Part shown: in pieces, positions 20,470 through 33,330 of the stretch
Layout of the letters: every line of letters starts with the position of its first letter
How positions within the stretch are numbered: position 1 is the stretch's first letter
Origin: Chrysaora quinquecirrha
Taxonomy: Eukaryota > Cnidaria > Scyphozoa > Semaeostomeae > Pelagiidae
Reading direction: 5' to 3'
NCBI GenBank assembly: GCA_014526335.1
Contig: JACTAT010000039.1
Span: 513,926-577,925 of the forward strand
DNA length: 64,000 bases
Notes under the pieces: model-generated
The model's database searches: none
The model's input: only the letters and a program-made list of their open reading frames with translations
Told to the model about the DNA's origin: nothing
Made by a program: the position numbers and the translations under genes

Positions 20470-21093
20470 GTTTGGAAAAAGCGATTGAAATACGCCTCAA
20501 AAGCACCAATAATAGCTAACAATACTTCTTATTGTACCAAACCTCCAAACCACAGTAAACCACAAGTATTCTTTGCTTATAAAACTGAAATGGACATTAA
20601 TTATGCGAGTATATGTTTACCTTACATGGAATATCTGATTAATAACGAAAGGCTTTTTATGTTTACTTACCCAAACGATGCCTTTACTAACTTCCACTAG
20701 TCACTGGGCCAGCCAGAATCACCATGACACCCGAGATCCGAGATGACACCACTACTCTAGGCCATGGTTATATGGCTAGGCCATTATTTGGCCATGCACC
20801 CAATTTCACGCCTGCCAAAAATAAACACATTTTCTTATTTCTTCCGTGATTAAGTATCATTAAATCATTGAAAAGATCCCGATGAGTTCAAAATTACCTG
20901 TGGCACTTTATTCTTCCAACATGTTTGCTACAGCTTTTATGCGAAATAAACTTTCATCTTTTGCACGTCTGAGTCAAGCTTCCCCTCAGAAAAAATTAAA
21001 TAATTTTCTTATTTTCGCGCGATCGAGATCGAATCGAGACCATGTGATCATGTTATCCCAATCCGAGGCCTGTCGTCCCACAATGCGGCTGTG
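20470..21093. other. no gene recognised
   Basis: Short ORFs only, without recognisable domains. Confidence 0.45.
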
Positions 21094-21116
21094 CCTCGAT
21101 GTATCAGAGAATGAAT
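21094..21116 (+). repeat. left member of a 23-bp perfect inverted repeat
   Basis: Begins CCTCGATGTATCAGAG. Its exact reverse complement is at 29097-29119. The pair lies outside the two opposed minisatellite arrays. Confidence 0.8.
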
Positions 21117-21365
21117 ATCTCCCCATACAGGTGCATAGGGTAATAAATATTCATTCCAAAAACATTATCATTCGTTGTGTGCTTCTTTATATTACAAAAT
21201 CCCCCCCCCCCCTCCTGCGGAAATAAGAGTATCGTAGTGTGAGGATGAGGTGTGTTGTCTAGCGGTGTCATATATACGGGATAATATTGCTTATACTCTG
21301 ATGACAGTGCATTGACTTATCATTCATGCACGTAAAACAGCAGACAAACACATAGGGACTCAAAT

Positions 21366-23060
21366 AATGTGGAGACAGTGGAGATGATGGAGAGATACTT
21401 ATAGGTATATAGTAGTACAGGCATACATGGGCCCAAATGTTGTGGACACGGTGGAGACGGTGGAGAGATACTTATAGGCATATAGTAGTACAGGCATACA
21501 TGGCCCAAATGTTGTAGAGACGGTGGAGACGGTGGAGAGATACATAGGTATATAGTAGTACAGGCATACATGGCCCCGAATGTTGTGGAGACGGTGGAGA
21601 CGGTGGAGAGATACATAGGTATATAGTAGTACAGGCATACATGGCCCAAAATGTTGTGGAGACGGTGGAGACGGTGGAGAGATACATAGGTATATAGTAG
21701 TAGAGGCATACATGGCCCCGAATGCTGTGGAGACGGTGGAGACGGTGGAGAGATAGTTATAGGCATATAGTAGTACAGGCATACATGGCCCCAAATGCTG
21801 TGGAGACGGTGGAGACGGTGGAGAGATAGTTATAGGCATATAGTAGTACAGGCATACATGGCCCCAAATGCTGTGGAGACGGTGGAGACGGTGGAGAGAT
21901 AGTTATAGGCATATAGTAGTACAGGCATACATGGCCCCAAATGCTGTGGAGACGGTGGAGACGGTGGAGAGATAGTTATAGGCATATAGTAGTACAGGCA
22001 TACATGGCCCCAAATGTTGTGGAGACAGTGGAGACGGTGGAGAGATACATAGGTATATAGTAGTACAGGCATACATGGCCCCGAATGTTGTGGAGATGGT
22101 GGAGACGGTGGAGAGATAGTTATAGGCATATAGTAGTACAGGCATACATGGCCCCGAATGTTGTGGAGACTGTGAAGACGGTGGAGAGGTACATAGATAT
22201 ATATTAGTACAGGCATACATGGCCCCTGAATGTTGTGGAGACGGTGGAGACAGTGGAGAGGTACATAGATATATAGTAGTACAGGCATACATGGCCCCTG
22301 AATGTTGTGGAGACGGTGGAGGCGGTGGAGAGATACATAGGTATATAGTAGTGCAGGCATACATGGCCCTGAATGCTGTGGAGACGGTGGAGACGGTGGA
22401 GAGATAGTTATAGGCATATAGTAGTACAGGCATACATGGCCCCAAAAATGTTGTGGAGACGGTGGAGACGGTGGAGAGATACATAGGTATATAGTAGTAC
22501 AGGCATACATGGCCCCTGAATGTTGTGGAGACGGTGGAGACGGTCGACAGATACATAGATATATAGTAGTACAGGCATACATGGCCCCAAATGTTGTGGA
22601 GACTGTGGAGACGGTGGAGAGATACATAGGTATATAGTAGTGTAGGCATACATGGCCCCTGAATGTTGTGGAGACGGTGGAGGCGGTGGAGAGATACATA
22701 GGTATATAGTAGTGCAGGCATACATGGCCCTGAATGTTGTGGAGACGGTGGAGGCGGTGGAGAGATACATAGGTATATAGTAGTACAGGCATACATGGCC
22801 CCTGAATGTTGTGGAGACGGTGGAGACGGTGGAGAGGTACATAGATATATAGTAGTACAGGCATACATGGCCCCGAATGTTGTGGAGACGGTGGAGACGG
22901 TGGAGAGATAGTTATAGGCATATAGTAGTACAGGCATACATGGCCCCAAATGTTGTGGAGACAGTGGAGACGGTGGAGAGATACATAGGTATATAGTAGT
23001 ACAGGCATACATGGCCCCGAATGTTGTGGAGACGGTGGAGACGGTGGAGACCGTTGAGAA
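21366..23060 (+). repeat. 71/73-bp minisatellite array, left (forward)
   Basis: About 23 units. Two main variants alternate irregularly: a 71-bp form with 'gagatacataggtatat' and a 73-bp form with 'gagatagttataggcatat'. All carry 'agtagtacaggcatacatgg' and GGAGACGGT repeats. The first units are a third variant (tacttatagg). Minus-strand ORFs of up to 400 codons arise only because 71+73 is a multiple of three. Confidence 0.95.
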
Positions 23061-23063
23061 GTA

Positions 23064-23643
23064 CAGTTGACATCCGCTATCTCGACTGCCCGCTATCTCG
23101 AACATTCGCTATCTTGAACGATTTTCCATTTCCCCTCGTTTTGGTATAAGGGTTTGTATAGAAAAATCATCCGATATCTCGAACCCCGTTATCTCGAACA
23201 TTCGCTATCTCGAACGATTTTCGATTTCCCATGGAGGAAGACCTGCTTTTATCTCGAACTTTGCCAAATTTTCTGCTGAACTGGATAAAGATACAGGCTG
23301 AAAATATGTATCAGTTCGCCTAACGGAGCGGGAATGGCAGCAGCTAAGTGATATGCTGCCCTACAATAGATGAAGCTGTTCTCTTTCGAGATGTGCTGCA
23401 TCGCCATTATCTCAATTTCACCAATAGTAGGGATGAAAGCAGAAGCTTTGACTCCTATGTAAAAAATACCAGACTTGTTTGATGAAATTTGGGATCAGTA
23501 ACCCTGCATGTTAATAGGAGTTCCTTTTCTGACTTAAAACTATAATTTTTTATATTTATATGGGGCATCCGTTATTTCGAACATTCGCTATCTCGAACAA
23601 ATTCCAGTTTCCCTTGAGATTTCGAGATAGCGGATGTCAACTG
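23064..23643. mobile_element. 580-bp TIR element, copy 1 (TA target)
   Basis: The ends CAGTTGACATCCGCTATCTC and its complement are flanked by TA at 23062-23063 and 23644-23645. The subterminal word 'atctcgaac' recurs. It is a close relative of 35521-36112. Style and target fit a pogo/Tigger-like MITE of the Tc1/mariner superfamily (inference). No transposase. It sits three bases inside the edge of the minisatellite array. Confidence 0.9.
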
Positions 23644-23645
23644 TA

Positions 23646-26600
23646 TTATAGAAGTATTATTATATATGCGATGAATATTTGTGGGGATAATTTTTGGCGT
23701 ATAGATGTACGATTGTTTATCTGGCACATTATCTTTTGAAATTTTGCACGTTTCAGGCAGATTGTTTTCCCACATTTTGCTACAGTACAAACCCAAAATT
23801 GATCAATTACTTTTCGGAAGAAAAAGACGTCCCTTTGATAAATTAAGATAAATTGCTGGATGCAAATATTGAAAGTATCTTTTTAAGTTATGGAACAGAG
23901 CAATCAAATTTTCAACATAAAAAGATATGCTAAAGCTGTGTATTAGACATGAAGGTCATGCTGAAGCATATTTTCTACGTTTTAAAAGTGTATAGCGTTT
24001 GGCGAGGCGCAGTATAGTATGCACTTCATTAAAGCAATTATAGTTGCTTCAATGGGGCTAAAGCATAGCTTAAACCTCCTGAATGTCTCTGATAATCTGG
24101 CGACTTTACCTGGAATAGTTATCATTGCATAGAGAACAGCATCTTTCAAAATAGCTATTGTTGTTAATCAAATCATATTTCTTTGAGAATGGAACGTCAA
24201 AACTTATATACAAATTGCAAAATGGATTAGTTGATAATTTCATTCTACTGATGTGCTAGTGTAAATTTTAAGTACAAATTATTCCCAAGAACTATCATAC
24301 TTTGGGTGAATTCCGGCAAATGTCCATATTGAGACTGCTAAGAACATGATACTTAACATTTATGCCTTTTTTCAAAAATTCTTAAATTTTCGAAATTAAA
24401 TAATTTAAGACACTTTTACTATACCAATAAGCGATTTTAAGGTTTCTAGAGCCATTATGGATTAGGTGAAAATTTTAAAATAAAAGATGAAAAAACCTTA
24501 CTATATGGCTAAGAACATAATTTCTTATAAAAATGACTGTATCTCACATTTTTCTTTCTATTTCAAAAATATCAAGCAATGGCTACTACCTCCTTGTACT
24601 TGCCATATTAGAACTTTATTCTAACATTATATTAACAATTGCTGACCATAACAATTACCTGGAGGCCCACTAAAGAGGGTCTCGAGTCTCGTAATAACGC
24701 ACAATTTTTCAACCATGCAAGCAGTCATACACCCCATACACCATGGACATGGAACTAGATTCTCACGTGCACGCATTTCACGCCTTTCTCTGCCGATTTT
24801 TGTGCAAGATTGGATTTAAGCGCGCTTGAACGGAGGAGCGAGTCACTCCTTGGAATTTCATACACCCTCAGCTGGAATCTCTACTATATTGTTTTCGTAG
24901 GAAACTTTTAAGAATCCTTTTGTTTATATAGGAATCTCGCACGCTTTTTCAACGAATGAAATGGCCCTCGGCTTGAAATTCATTCATGTGTCGGATTGGC
25001 AGTCAACAATTATTTTTTTCGATCTGCAGCAGGGAAGACAGAAAATTAAGATTTGGGGGGGGGGGATGGCTTATAGATTTACGACGAACAAAAATGATCA
25101 CGGTCAACGATCAACCGATCAACGATCATGGTTTTACGCCGTCAATATGTGAATCACGAAATCACGAGCTGTACGTACGAAGTGATTTCATGCTACACGC
25201 TTCCAGTTAGATTCACGCATTCACGGGCAAAAATTCTGATCTCATCAAATCACGCATTGAATGGTCCAATAACACCGCACCCAGAACCACTCGAGGGACT
25301 CTTTTGCAGGTTTCCCTCAAAAACAACTACAGAAGTCTTGTGGGAAACAAGAAATCCTATTTTCTTATTATTCTTGTTTTAAACAATGCACGGCTCCCGT
25401 CCTCATTCTAGCAACAACAGAAAACTCTTTCCATTTGTTTTCCGAGTAATCCTTTGAAAGAAATTTCCTACAAAGGATATCGGTTTTAGAAATCAACTCC
25501 AGGGCAGGGAAGCTCCTTCTTAAAAATTTCTCTCCGGGACAGGGTGGATTTACTAACTTTCTAGCCCGCACATCTTCGTATTTAGGAAAGTAAAGTTTCC
25601 CTATTTTCGCAAAAAAGATACTTACATTTTCTCTTCTCTTAAATCACCCGTGAAATCCTTAAAAGCTTGTTAACGTTGTAATTTTTGTAATTGTTGATTT
25701 TTAACAAGACACAGATACAGGAGACTCAGGTTTTCGTGAGCCTTTGTACTACATGTTGCTCTAGGCCTGGTCCCCAAAATCATGACAATGAAAATCAGGA
25801 GACGTCTAGCTAAATATAGATAAAACAAGTTATATCCAACCTTATATCAATATGGAGATTTTTACATGGTGCTCTCGAGGGACGCAGTGATGGCATGTTT
25901 CATATGTGGCCTTCACGTGTGAGTGAGGTTTCCAAGGAATACAAGTAGCAAATCTGTCTCGGTTAGGTTACTCTCTTCGTTCGCTTGATAGTGGCTCAAG
26001 ATTTTTTGCCCAGCTCTCCCAACCCTGAAACATGGAGTCCTTTTTGGGGATGGTTTTTCTTGTTGTAAGTCTATTCTTACAGCCTGTCCCGTGGCTCGGG
26101 AATTTTACAGTTCTCTAAACAATATCCTATCAAACAATATTATGATCAATGCTGATAATCTTTGAAGGTATTTTGCAATACAAACTTCTATACACATATA
26201 CAGGGTGTACTGAAAAAAGGAACCCGCTTTTGAATTTGTTTTTATTCGCAAACTGTAGCTTAATGTTGTGAATTTGGGGTTTGAGCTCACCAAAAGAGAT
26301 AAGGCACAGAATAACATTATAAGCATATAATTCAGCAATTAACAAAACATAAGAAGCTATATACAAACGTTCCCTAAGTGATACTTTCCATGATTTTGCG
26401 TGTTGTCTCTAACTGTTACGTTACGAAATTGTCTGCGAATTCTGCTCAAAACGGACGAATGTCAAGAAACGTCACCACGGGAAGAAACGTGACCAGCACG
26501 TGGGAACGGGGAGGACTGGGAACCAAGGAACACCCAAAAGCGGTGACACTTCTCAACACTTAAAGGCCAGTAAAAGTTTGCCATAACACTCATTGAGTGC

Positions 26601-26979
26601 AAAGTTTTCATACTTCATCTTCACAAAAACATGCTGTAATGAATTTCATTGATAAATGAAGCATGTGCACAAACTGTATGCACATTTCATGCAATTGAGG
26701 ATTTTCGGCTGCTGGGATAAGGTACAGCAAGGGTTTATTGATACAACCATTGGCTACTTTAGGCCAAGGATTTGAAAAATGATTGATTTAAGCAGACAAA
26801 ATAGTTTAAAAACAATACAGACAAAACTATTCTTTGTGCTGACTAAACATAGTTTTTATATAAGTTCTCTATCTATACATCCTGAACCTTCAGCGCACCG
26901 CACCCCCGTACACTTATAAATCCTCGCCTTGGTTTTCTGCACAATCTAGGTTGTCAAGTTAAGTGCTATCCTCTAGCTA
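23646..26979. other. no gene recognised
   Basis: Three kilobases between the opposed minisatellites, AT-rich, with short ORFs and no domain. A G run stands at about 25055-25065. 'tacagggtgtactg' at 26200 resembles a transposon end, but no partner end was found. Confidence 0.5.
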
Positions 26980-27355
26980 CACTCTTTTTTATAAGAAACC
27001 CATTTATAAGAAACTCAGTACTGAGATCAATATTGGTTAAGAAACTTTCAGTACTCGACCAAAAATGGTAAGAAACTCGCAGGTCTCAAGAATCTTTAGA
27101 ATTAGACATAAAGCATCGAAAGACAAACTTCTGTTGCACCATAAGTGTCTATTTTTACAGAAAAACAGCTGATGTAAACGTGAATTGTCTTGCTTCTTCT
27201 ATTTGTAGAATTTAAGTGTCTAATACCTGTTTTGGCACTTAAAAATTTTGATTCTAAGAAACTGCTAAGAAACTTTCAGTACCAAATTTGTCCCAAAACT
27301 AAGAAACTTTGAGTACTGACCAAAAATTTTAGTTTCTTATAATAAAAAAAGAGTG
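26980..27355. mobile_element. 376-bp MITE (TA target)
   Basis: TIRs CACTCTTTTTTATAAGAAAC and the near complement at the right end, flanked by TA at 26978-26979 and 27356-27357. Subterminal 'aagaaactttcagtactcgacc' words repeat inside. It is kin to 1854-2213, and truncated relatives lie in the cadherin introns at 48243-48597 and 63439-63790. Confidence 0.88.
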
Positions 27356-27755
27356 TAATCGTATTTGAAGGTAAGTTGCACGCATTAAGAGAGAGCAACT
27401 GTACAATAATTCGCTGTTTGTATATTTTTTGAGTCTGCGTCTACATCACGTTTACCAACATCAATGTGCTCCAAAAAACTGCCGAATCAGAATCCTCAGA
27501 GAATGATACCATAAATCGAATGTCAGTTACAAAAATGAGGTGATGCAGAAGAAAATGAGATTTCAATACAAGAAAATTCATTTTACGTTTAACTCAATGG
27601 AACCCAATGACAATTTTATTTTAAGAATTAAGTAGTAAATTATGCTAGCAAAAAAGGTCTGTTGATATGAAAAATTGCAAGAACAGTAAAAAATAATTTC
27701 AAAGTTAAAGATTATATACCTTTTATACATGATGCAGAAACGTAAGCTGGAATAT
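27356..27755. other. no gene recognised
   Basis: AT-rich spacer up to the right-hand minisatellite. Confidence 0.5.
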
Positions 27756-28815
27756 GTACTACTATATACCTATGTATCTCTCCACCGTCTCCACCGTCTC
27801 CACAACATTCTGGGGCCATGTATGCCTGTACTACTATATACCTATGTATCTCTCCACCGTCTCCACCGTCTCCACAACATTCGGGGCCATGTATGCCTGT
27901 ACTACTATATGCCTATAACTATCTCTCCACCGTCTCCACCGTCTCCACAGCATTCGGGGCCATGTATGCCTGTACTACTATATACCTATGTATCTCTCCA
28001 CCGTCTCCACCGTCTCCACAACATTTGGGGCCATGTATGCCTGTACTACTATATGCCTATAACTATCTCTCCACCGTCTCCACCGTCTCCACAGCATTCG
28101 GGGCCATGTATGCCTCTACTACTATATACCTATGTATCTCTCCACCGTCTCCACCGTCTCCACAACATTCGGGGCCATGTATGCCTGTACTACTATATGC
28201 CTATAACTATCTCTCCACCGTCTCCACCGTCTCCACAGCATTCGGGGCCATGTATGCCTCTACTACTATATGCCTATAACTATCTCTCCACCGTCTCCAC
28301 CGTCTCCACAACATTTGGGGCCATGTATGCCTGTACTACTATATGCCTATAACTATCTCTCCACCGTCTCCACCGTCTCCACAGCATTCGGGGCCATGTA
28401 TGCCTCTACTACTATATACCTATGTATCTCTCCACCGTCTCCACCGTCTCCACAACATTCGGGGCCATGTATGCCTGTACTACTATATGCCTATAACTAT
28501 CTCTCCACCGTCTCCACCGTCTCCACAGCATTCGGGGCCATGTATGCCTGTACTACTATATACCTATGCATCTCTTCACCGTCTCCACCGTCTCCACAAC
28601 ATTCGGGGCCATGTATGCCTGTACTACTATATGCCTATAACTATCTCTCCACCGTCTCCACAACATTCGGGGCCATGTATGCCTGTACTACTATATGCCT
28701 ATAACTATCTCTCCACCGTCTCCACAACATTTGGGGCCATGTATGCCTGTACTACTATATACCTATGTATCACCGCACAGTCTCAACCATCTCCACAACA
28801 TGTGGGGCTATGTAC
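27756..28815 (-). repeat. 71/73-bp minisatellite array, right (inverted)
   Basis: About 14 units of the same minisatellite as 21366-23060 in the reverse orientation, with the 71- and 73-bp variants often alternating one by one. Two units are shortened by loss of one GGAGACGGT step, and the last unit is degenerate. The plus-strand ORFs are repeat products. Confidence 0.95.
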
Positions 28816-30087
28816 GCTCGTATGCTTATAACCTAATGTTTCTGCATTCCTTAGTAGTTCTCTTACTATTAGGACCGTTCGGTTTCATGTATAATTTACA
28901 ACGTATGCGTTTGCTACTATTTGCCGCCCCGTCTGAGGCATGCTTGTGATGAAGTAAGATTACAGTATTAGTTTAGGGTGTTTGTATATTGCACTGTCGT
29001 ATCTGCCATATCTCGTGGTGCCTGTTGGTTCGTTCTTGATTGGGCACGTAGCTATTGCTATGGGCAAGTTGTTGCTCGCATGCGCACTACGCAGTTATTC
29101 ATTCTCTGATACATCGAGGAATAGCCCACAATGCCAAGAAAGTGTAATGGAAGAATGGAAGTATGATGGAAGTGATGCGTTCTGTCGTGAAAGTCTTGGG
29201 CGCAGCAAGTTTCTGCCCAACCCAATTCCTATATTTCCAACAATTAAAAACAATGAAGTATCCTTGCCCTTCTGACTCGAACAGTTGTCTCAATCCTTCT
29301 CAATTTCCACAAAATAAAAGCATAGCCCGCTTCGTGGCTCGTAGCGGTGAAAGGCAGCTACATACCCCTCTGACCGGCGCTCCCTGCCTCTGACAGTCGC
29401 ATCACGTTTTAACTTGGACCTTTCTTGAATTCACCAAAATGTGAAAATACCGTTAAGTTAAAGCACAGCACGTTTGGTGGTTCCAGCGGGAAGAGGCAGC
29501 TACCCCTTTGACTGTCGCGTCGCGATTTCTCTTGGTTCTTCTTTAACTAAAGGCACCAAGTTGTTGAAAATGCATTCACGAAGATTCCGTTAAAACTTTC
29601 AGAAAGGCACTGCATAAACAACAACGATTTAGCAAACATCACCAAAATCTTTCATTAAAATTCTTTAACAACATTTTCAAACTTCTTACAAACACATAGA
29701 GCCATTAAAACAGTCTTAAAATCAGCAAATAAAGGCAAAGTTTCTAATAACAATGTTTAAAATACAGAAAATACAAGTTTATTTATTCTGCAAGTCTAAC
29801 TAAAGGCATAGGTCTTCAGGATTACTGTAAACAAAACCGGACTGAAACAATTTTACTTGGTTCTTCTGTGAGAAGCACTATTTTAAACCGAACAAATCAA
29901 AACTTCGAAAGTTTATAAAAATCAACAAAGGCTGTATAAAGCTCGAACAGCCCCTGATGGGGTGACATCAAATTTTCTATTTACAAAAACACTATGATTA
30001 CCCCCACAAGCAGCAAGCTGCCAATCAGAGAGTAGATTTTCTAACATCATAAAACTAACTTATATTGTCCCAACGTAGCTAAAATAA
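28816..30087. other. no gene recognised
   Basis: Short ORFs only. It contains the right member of the 23-bp inverted repeat at 29097-29119. Confidence 0.5.
29097..29119 (-). repeat. right member of the 23-bp perfect inverted repeat
   Basis: Exact reverse complement of 21094-21116. Confidence 0.8.
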
Positions 30088-30600
30088 GGCCCTGGCGAAA
30101 CAATAAAACATTCTTTTAGCCACGTCTCATAAAGCAATGTTCATCAAACCATCAAACATTTGAAGCTTGTTTTCGAAGTGTTTGATCGTTACGTTACAAC
30201 ATAAAACATTGCTGTTAAACATTTGAAACTTGTTTAACAAAATGTTTGATCGTTACGTTGCAACGTAAAATTGTTGTTAAACATTTGAAACTTGTTTTTT
30301 CAAAATGTTTGATCGTTACGTTGCAACGTAAAATTGTTGTTCAACATTTGAAACTTGTTTTTCAAAATGTTTGATCGTTACGTTGCAACGTAAAATTGTT
30401 GTTAAACATTTGAAACTTGTTTAACAAAATGTTTGATTGTTACGTTGCAACGTAAAATTGTTGTTAAACATTTTAAACTTGTTTTTTCAAAATGTTTGAT
30501 CGTTACGTTGCAACGTAAAATTGTTGTTAAACATTTGAAACTTGTTTAACAAAATGTTTGATCGTTCGGTACAACAAAACATTTTAATTGCAAACATAGT
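30088..30600. mobile_element. GGCCCTGG-end element carrying palindromic 62-bp tandem repeats
   Basis: The left end 'ggccctggcgaaac' matches the TIR family also found at 35453, 40207, 45468, 52321 and 61691. From about 30190 six to seven units of about 62 bp follow. Each contains the perfect 16-bp palindrome TTACGTTGCAACGTAA and an imperfect dyad 'aaacatttgaaacttgttt...aaaatgttt'. The right TIR is not clear. Confidence 0.7.
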
Positions 30601-32797
30601 TTTTACAAAAAATCTAAATGAGTAACTCTTAATAGAATCAGTATGAAAATCAAATCGGTTTAAACCGATCGTGAGCATGCGTAATCATAAATTAAATAAT
30701 TCCAAACTTTAGAAAATGTAGGGGAACGACTATTTGCAAAGGTGACAGCTTTGTATAATAAGTGAAATATAGAAAACGTAGAATTAGAAATTTTCGAAAG
30801 AGAAATTGCTTCGCTGAATTAGGTTAAATTTCGTCATGAAAATTTATTTCAAGGAGTATCTTTCGTGCAAATAGAACGTTTCCTTATCTTATCTAAAAAC
30901 AAGTGTGTTTGAATACTGAAATTAAACTGCACTGCAATTAAACTACAATCATGGACGAAAATGTTAAGACAAATGGGATTTTTCTACAATATCGCCCATG
31001 AAACAACAAGAAAGTGACAGTTGGGCAAATTTTCATACAAGCAACATTGAAACAGGGGGTAGAGGTACTCTCAAAGCAAAATTTGTCTCATAGCATTTTG
31101 TCCAAGATTGTAGTTTGGTCAGTGGGGCCGTGGTGGCCCGACACCCCTAGTATTTGCGCAGGCCAAGGATTCTAATTTTCTAAATCTTAAATGTACGAAT
31201 CAAAAATCGTGAAATACCTCCAGTCTAGAGCATGCCTACTGCCCGCCTACTGCTCTCCGACAAAAACAGACAGGGGAAGTTGGGGTTGTAGTACACTCAA
31301 CATCAAGGAAGCTCCCAAAAGTTCCTTTTTGCACAGTTTGTTATTTCACATGCCAAAAATGCTTTTTATGCATAACGTGCTAAATATTCAATAACAACAC
31401 CCACGTTTTAAAAATTTCAAGACCCTCCGACTTTCTTACTTTGGCTACATCATCAGGCCGTCGAGGGTATTTAAACACACTTCGCAATGCAATATTCATC
31501 TATTGATTATAAACATAGAAATTATCATCATGTGAAATTGTTGTTTTTAGACTGTATATTTCTCACCCAGTTCAAAGTTATCTATATATACAATCTCTAA
31601 TATTAGAAGGTAAAGTTTAAATGTTGTAGAAAGAGAGTGCTGGTGAGCAGTTCTTATTTTGCCGATCGACCTAGGTATAGTCCAGATAGACACAACACAA
31701 CAATGCTTTTTATGGGTTCATTTAGTCCAATTAATGTTTCTGAAATGTTTTAATAGTGCAACTTGTTCCGTGGCACAAAACACTTTCTGCCACTGTCAGT
31801 TACCGGGTCAGCCATCTTTGACTGACGAATGACGACAAATTTTGGCGCGAATTAACTCAAAACGAGGCCACCGAAAATCATTCAAGCCATTGCATATCAC
31901 AAAATTGAAGATAGTTTTCGCCATAGCCAAAAGAGCAATGTTAGTGACCCACAATTGTTAAAGAAGCAGCCAGACCTCTAAAAATGGGCTGTCTGCAGGA
32001 TATTTCGACTCTTTGTTTCGATAAAATTTTGGACACAATTTCGGACTTAGTCCATATAAATAATAAATAGCCAAAATACGTGACATATTAGAACTGCGCA
32101 GGAGCACACCCATGTTTAGTAGAAATCATTTTTAAATTTAATAACAAATGAAAAACGAGAACGTTAATTATATAAACTTGATGAACAAAGTAATAAAATA
32201 AGTGTAATCATCTTAAATATGCTTTATTAAATACTAAACCTAACAAAATTAGTGTTTTTATCATCAAAATTGAATCGAAATCGTGATACTTCTTAGAGTC
32301 AAGATCTTTGATGTGTAAATTTAAAATCCCAGTCAAATATTTCGCTTTTTGAGCTAACTGGGGTTGGCGGGGGGATATCTGTCTAAAAATTTTCGGTAAA
32401 AATTTAAGGTTTTTTTAACGTGAAAATTCTTCATGGGTAGTCTAGTTTTTACAGATTCGATTTTCGAAAAAGGCCTGTTTTACAAAACCTTCTGCTCGTT
32501 CCTAAAGACGCTACGTTTTCAGAACCTTAAACACATTTTCCCAGGCCTTGAAAGATGTTTTAGAAAGGAAGATGTTTCGTTTTTGAAGACATCAAATAAC
32601 ACCCCCAAAAATGTCATATATCAAAAATTATTTCTGTCATGTAGCTGCCACCCTGAAAATTCACGTCATCTCGTACATATTGAATAGTTAAAAATCTTTT
32701 CAGGGGGTGATGAATTATTTTAGTAGCCTAGATATCTGTAGAGTCATTCTAGGCTGTCTTCTTAAAATCTGTTCCTATCTTAAAAGGATAAAAAAAT
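30601..32797. other. no gene recognised; 3' flank of the cadherin gene
   Basis: Only short ORFs. No AATAAA is apparent on the minus strand within the first 200 bp after the cadherin stop, so the 3' UTR probably extends further. Confidence 0.45.
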
Positions 32798-33330
32798 TTA
32801 TAGTTCATACGTATTCCTTGTCTGTGTTTCCACTTCTTTGATCAAAATCTTCAAATCACGCTCCAATCTTCTGGTTTCATTGGGATCCAACGGGTCTCTT
32901 TCGCAATAATTGTCGTTTTCATCGTCCGAATTATACGATGTCTCGGTCATGCCATCGGCAGCATCCAAACCACTGATCTCGCTTGGCAGCATTCGTCGAC
33001 GCTGAAGTCGGTATGGAATGTCATCCGTCTCAGAAAATGCCATGCTCAATGAAGGCCGAGTGCATGTGTCAATATCCGAGGGGCATGTCTCTGATGGTGG
33101 GGCAGGGTAATCCCCACCAAGCATATCTTGTAAATACAGGGAGTTCGTATCAGCTTCCAATGTCAATGAATATCTATTATTGAAATCGTGAGCCGTGAGA
33201 CGAGTGTTCAGTGCTTCATACGGCTCCAAAAGAGAGCCATCAGAGCCTCGAGTTGACCCAGAGGCTCGCTTTATTGTTGGAGATCTTTCAGTAGTAGCAG
33301 CAGGAACATCAAGTGTCCTCTGGTGATGAC
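32798..33330 (-). CDS. FAT-like cadherin, last exon (cytoplasmic tail)
   Basis: Acceptor ttcttcagtag at 33331 and onward. Phase 1 joins the upstream exon as a Gly codon. 177 codons, then stop TAA at 32798-32800. Acidic and Ser/Thr-rich; it contains LGGDYPAPPSE, which resembles the proline motifs in FAT tails. A final basic/acidic helix-like stretch ends in TYEL, which fits a class II PDZ ligand (hydrophobic at 0 and -2; inference). Confidence 0.85.

Noticed and set aside
21320..23105. Minus-strand ORFs of 140-400 codons rich in SPPSPPSPQH and CMPVLLY
   Set aside because: They are the minisatellite read in frame. The unit variants differ by two bases and sum to a multiple of three, so stops are avoided mechanically. 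All three frames give such ORFs.
24961..25382. Overlapping ORFs of 63-84 codons in three frames
   Set aside because: No domain, no splice context; overlapping frames of a G-run region.
21366..28815. CRISPR-like repeat-spacer arrays
   Set aside because: Units are contiguous tandem repeats with no unique spacers, in a eukaryotic genome.
27729..28949. Plus-strand ORFs of 84-207 codons with the same motifs
   Set aside because: Same minisatellite in the other orientation.
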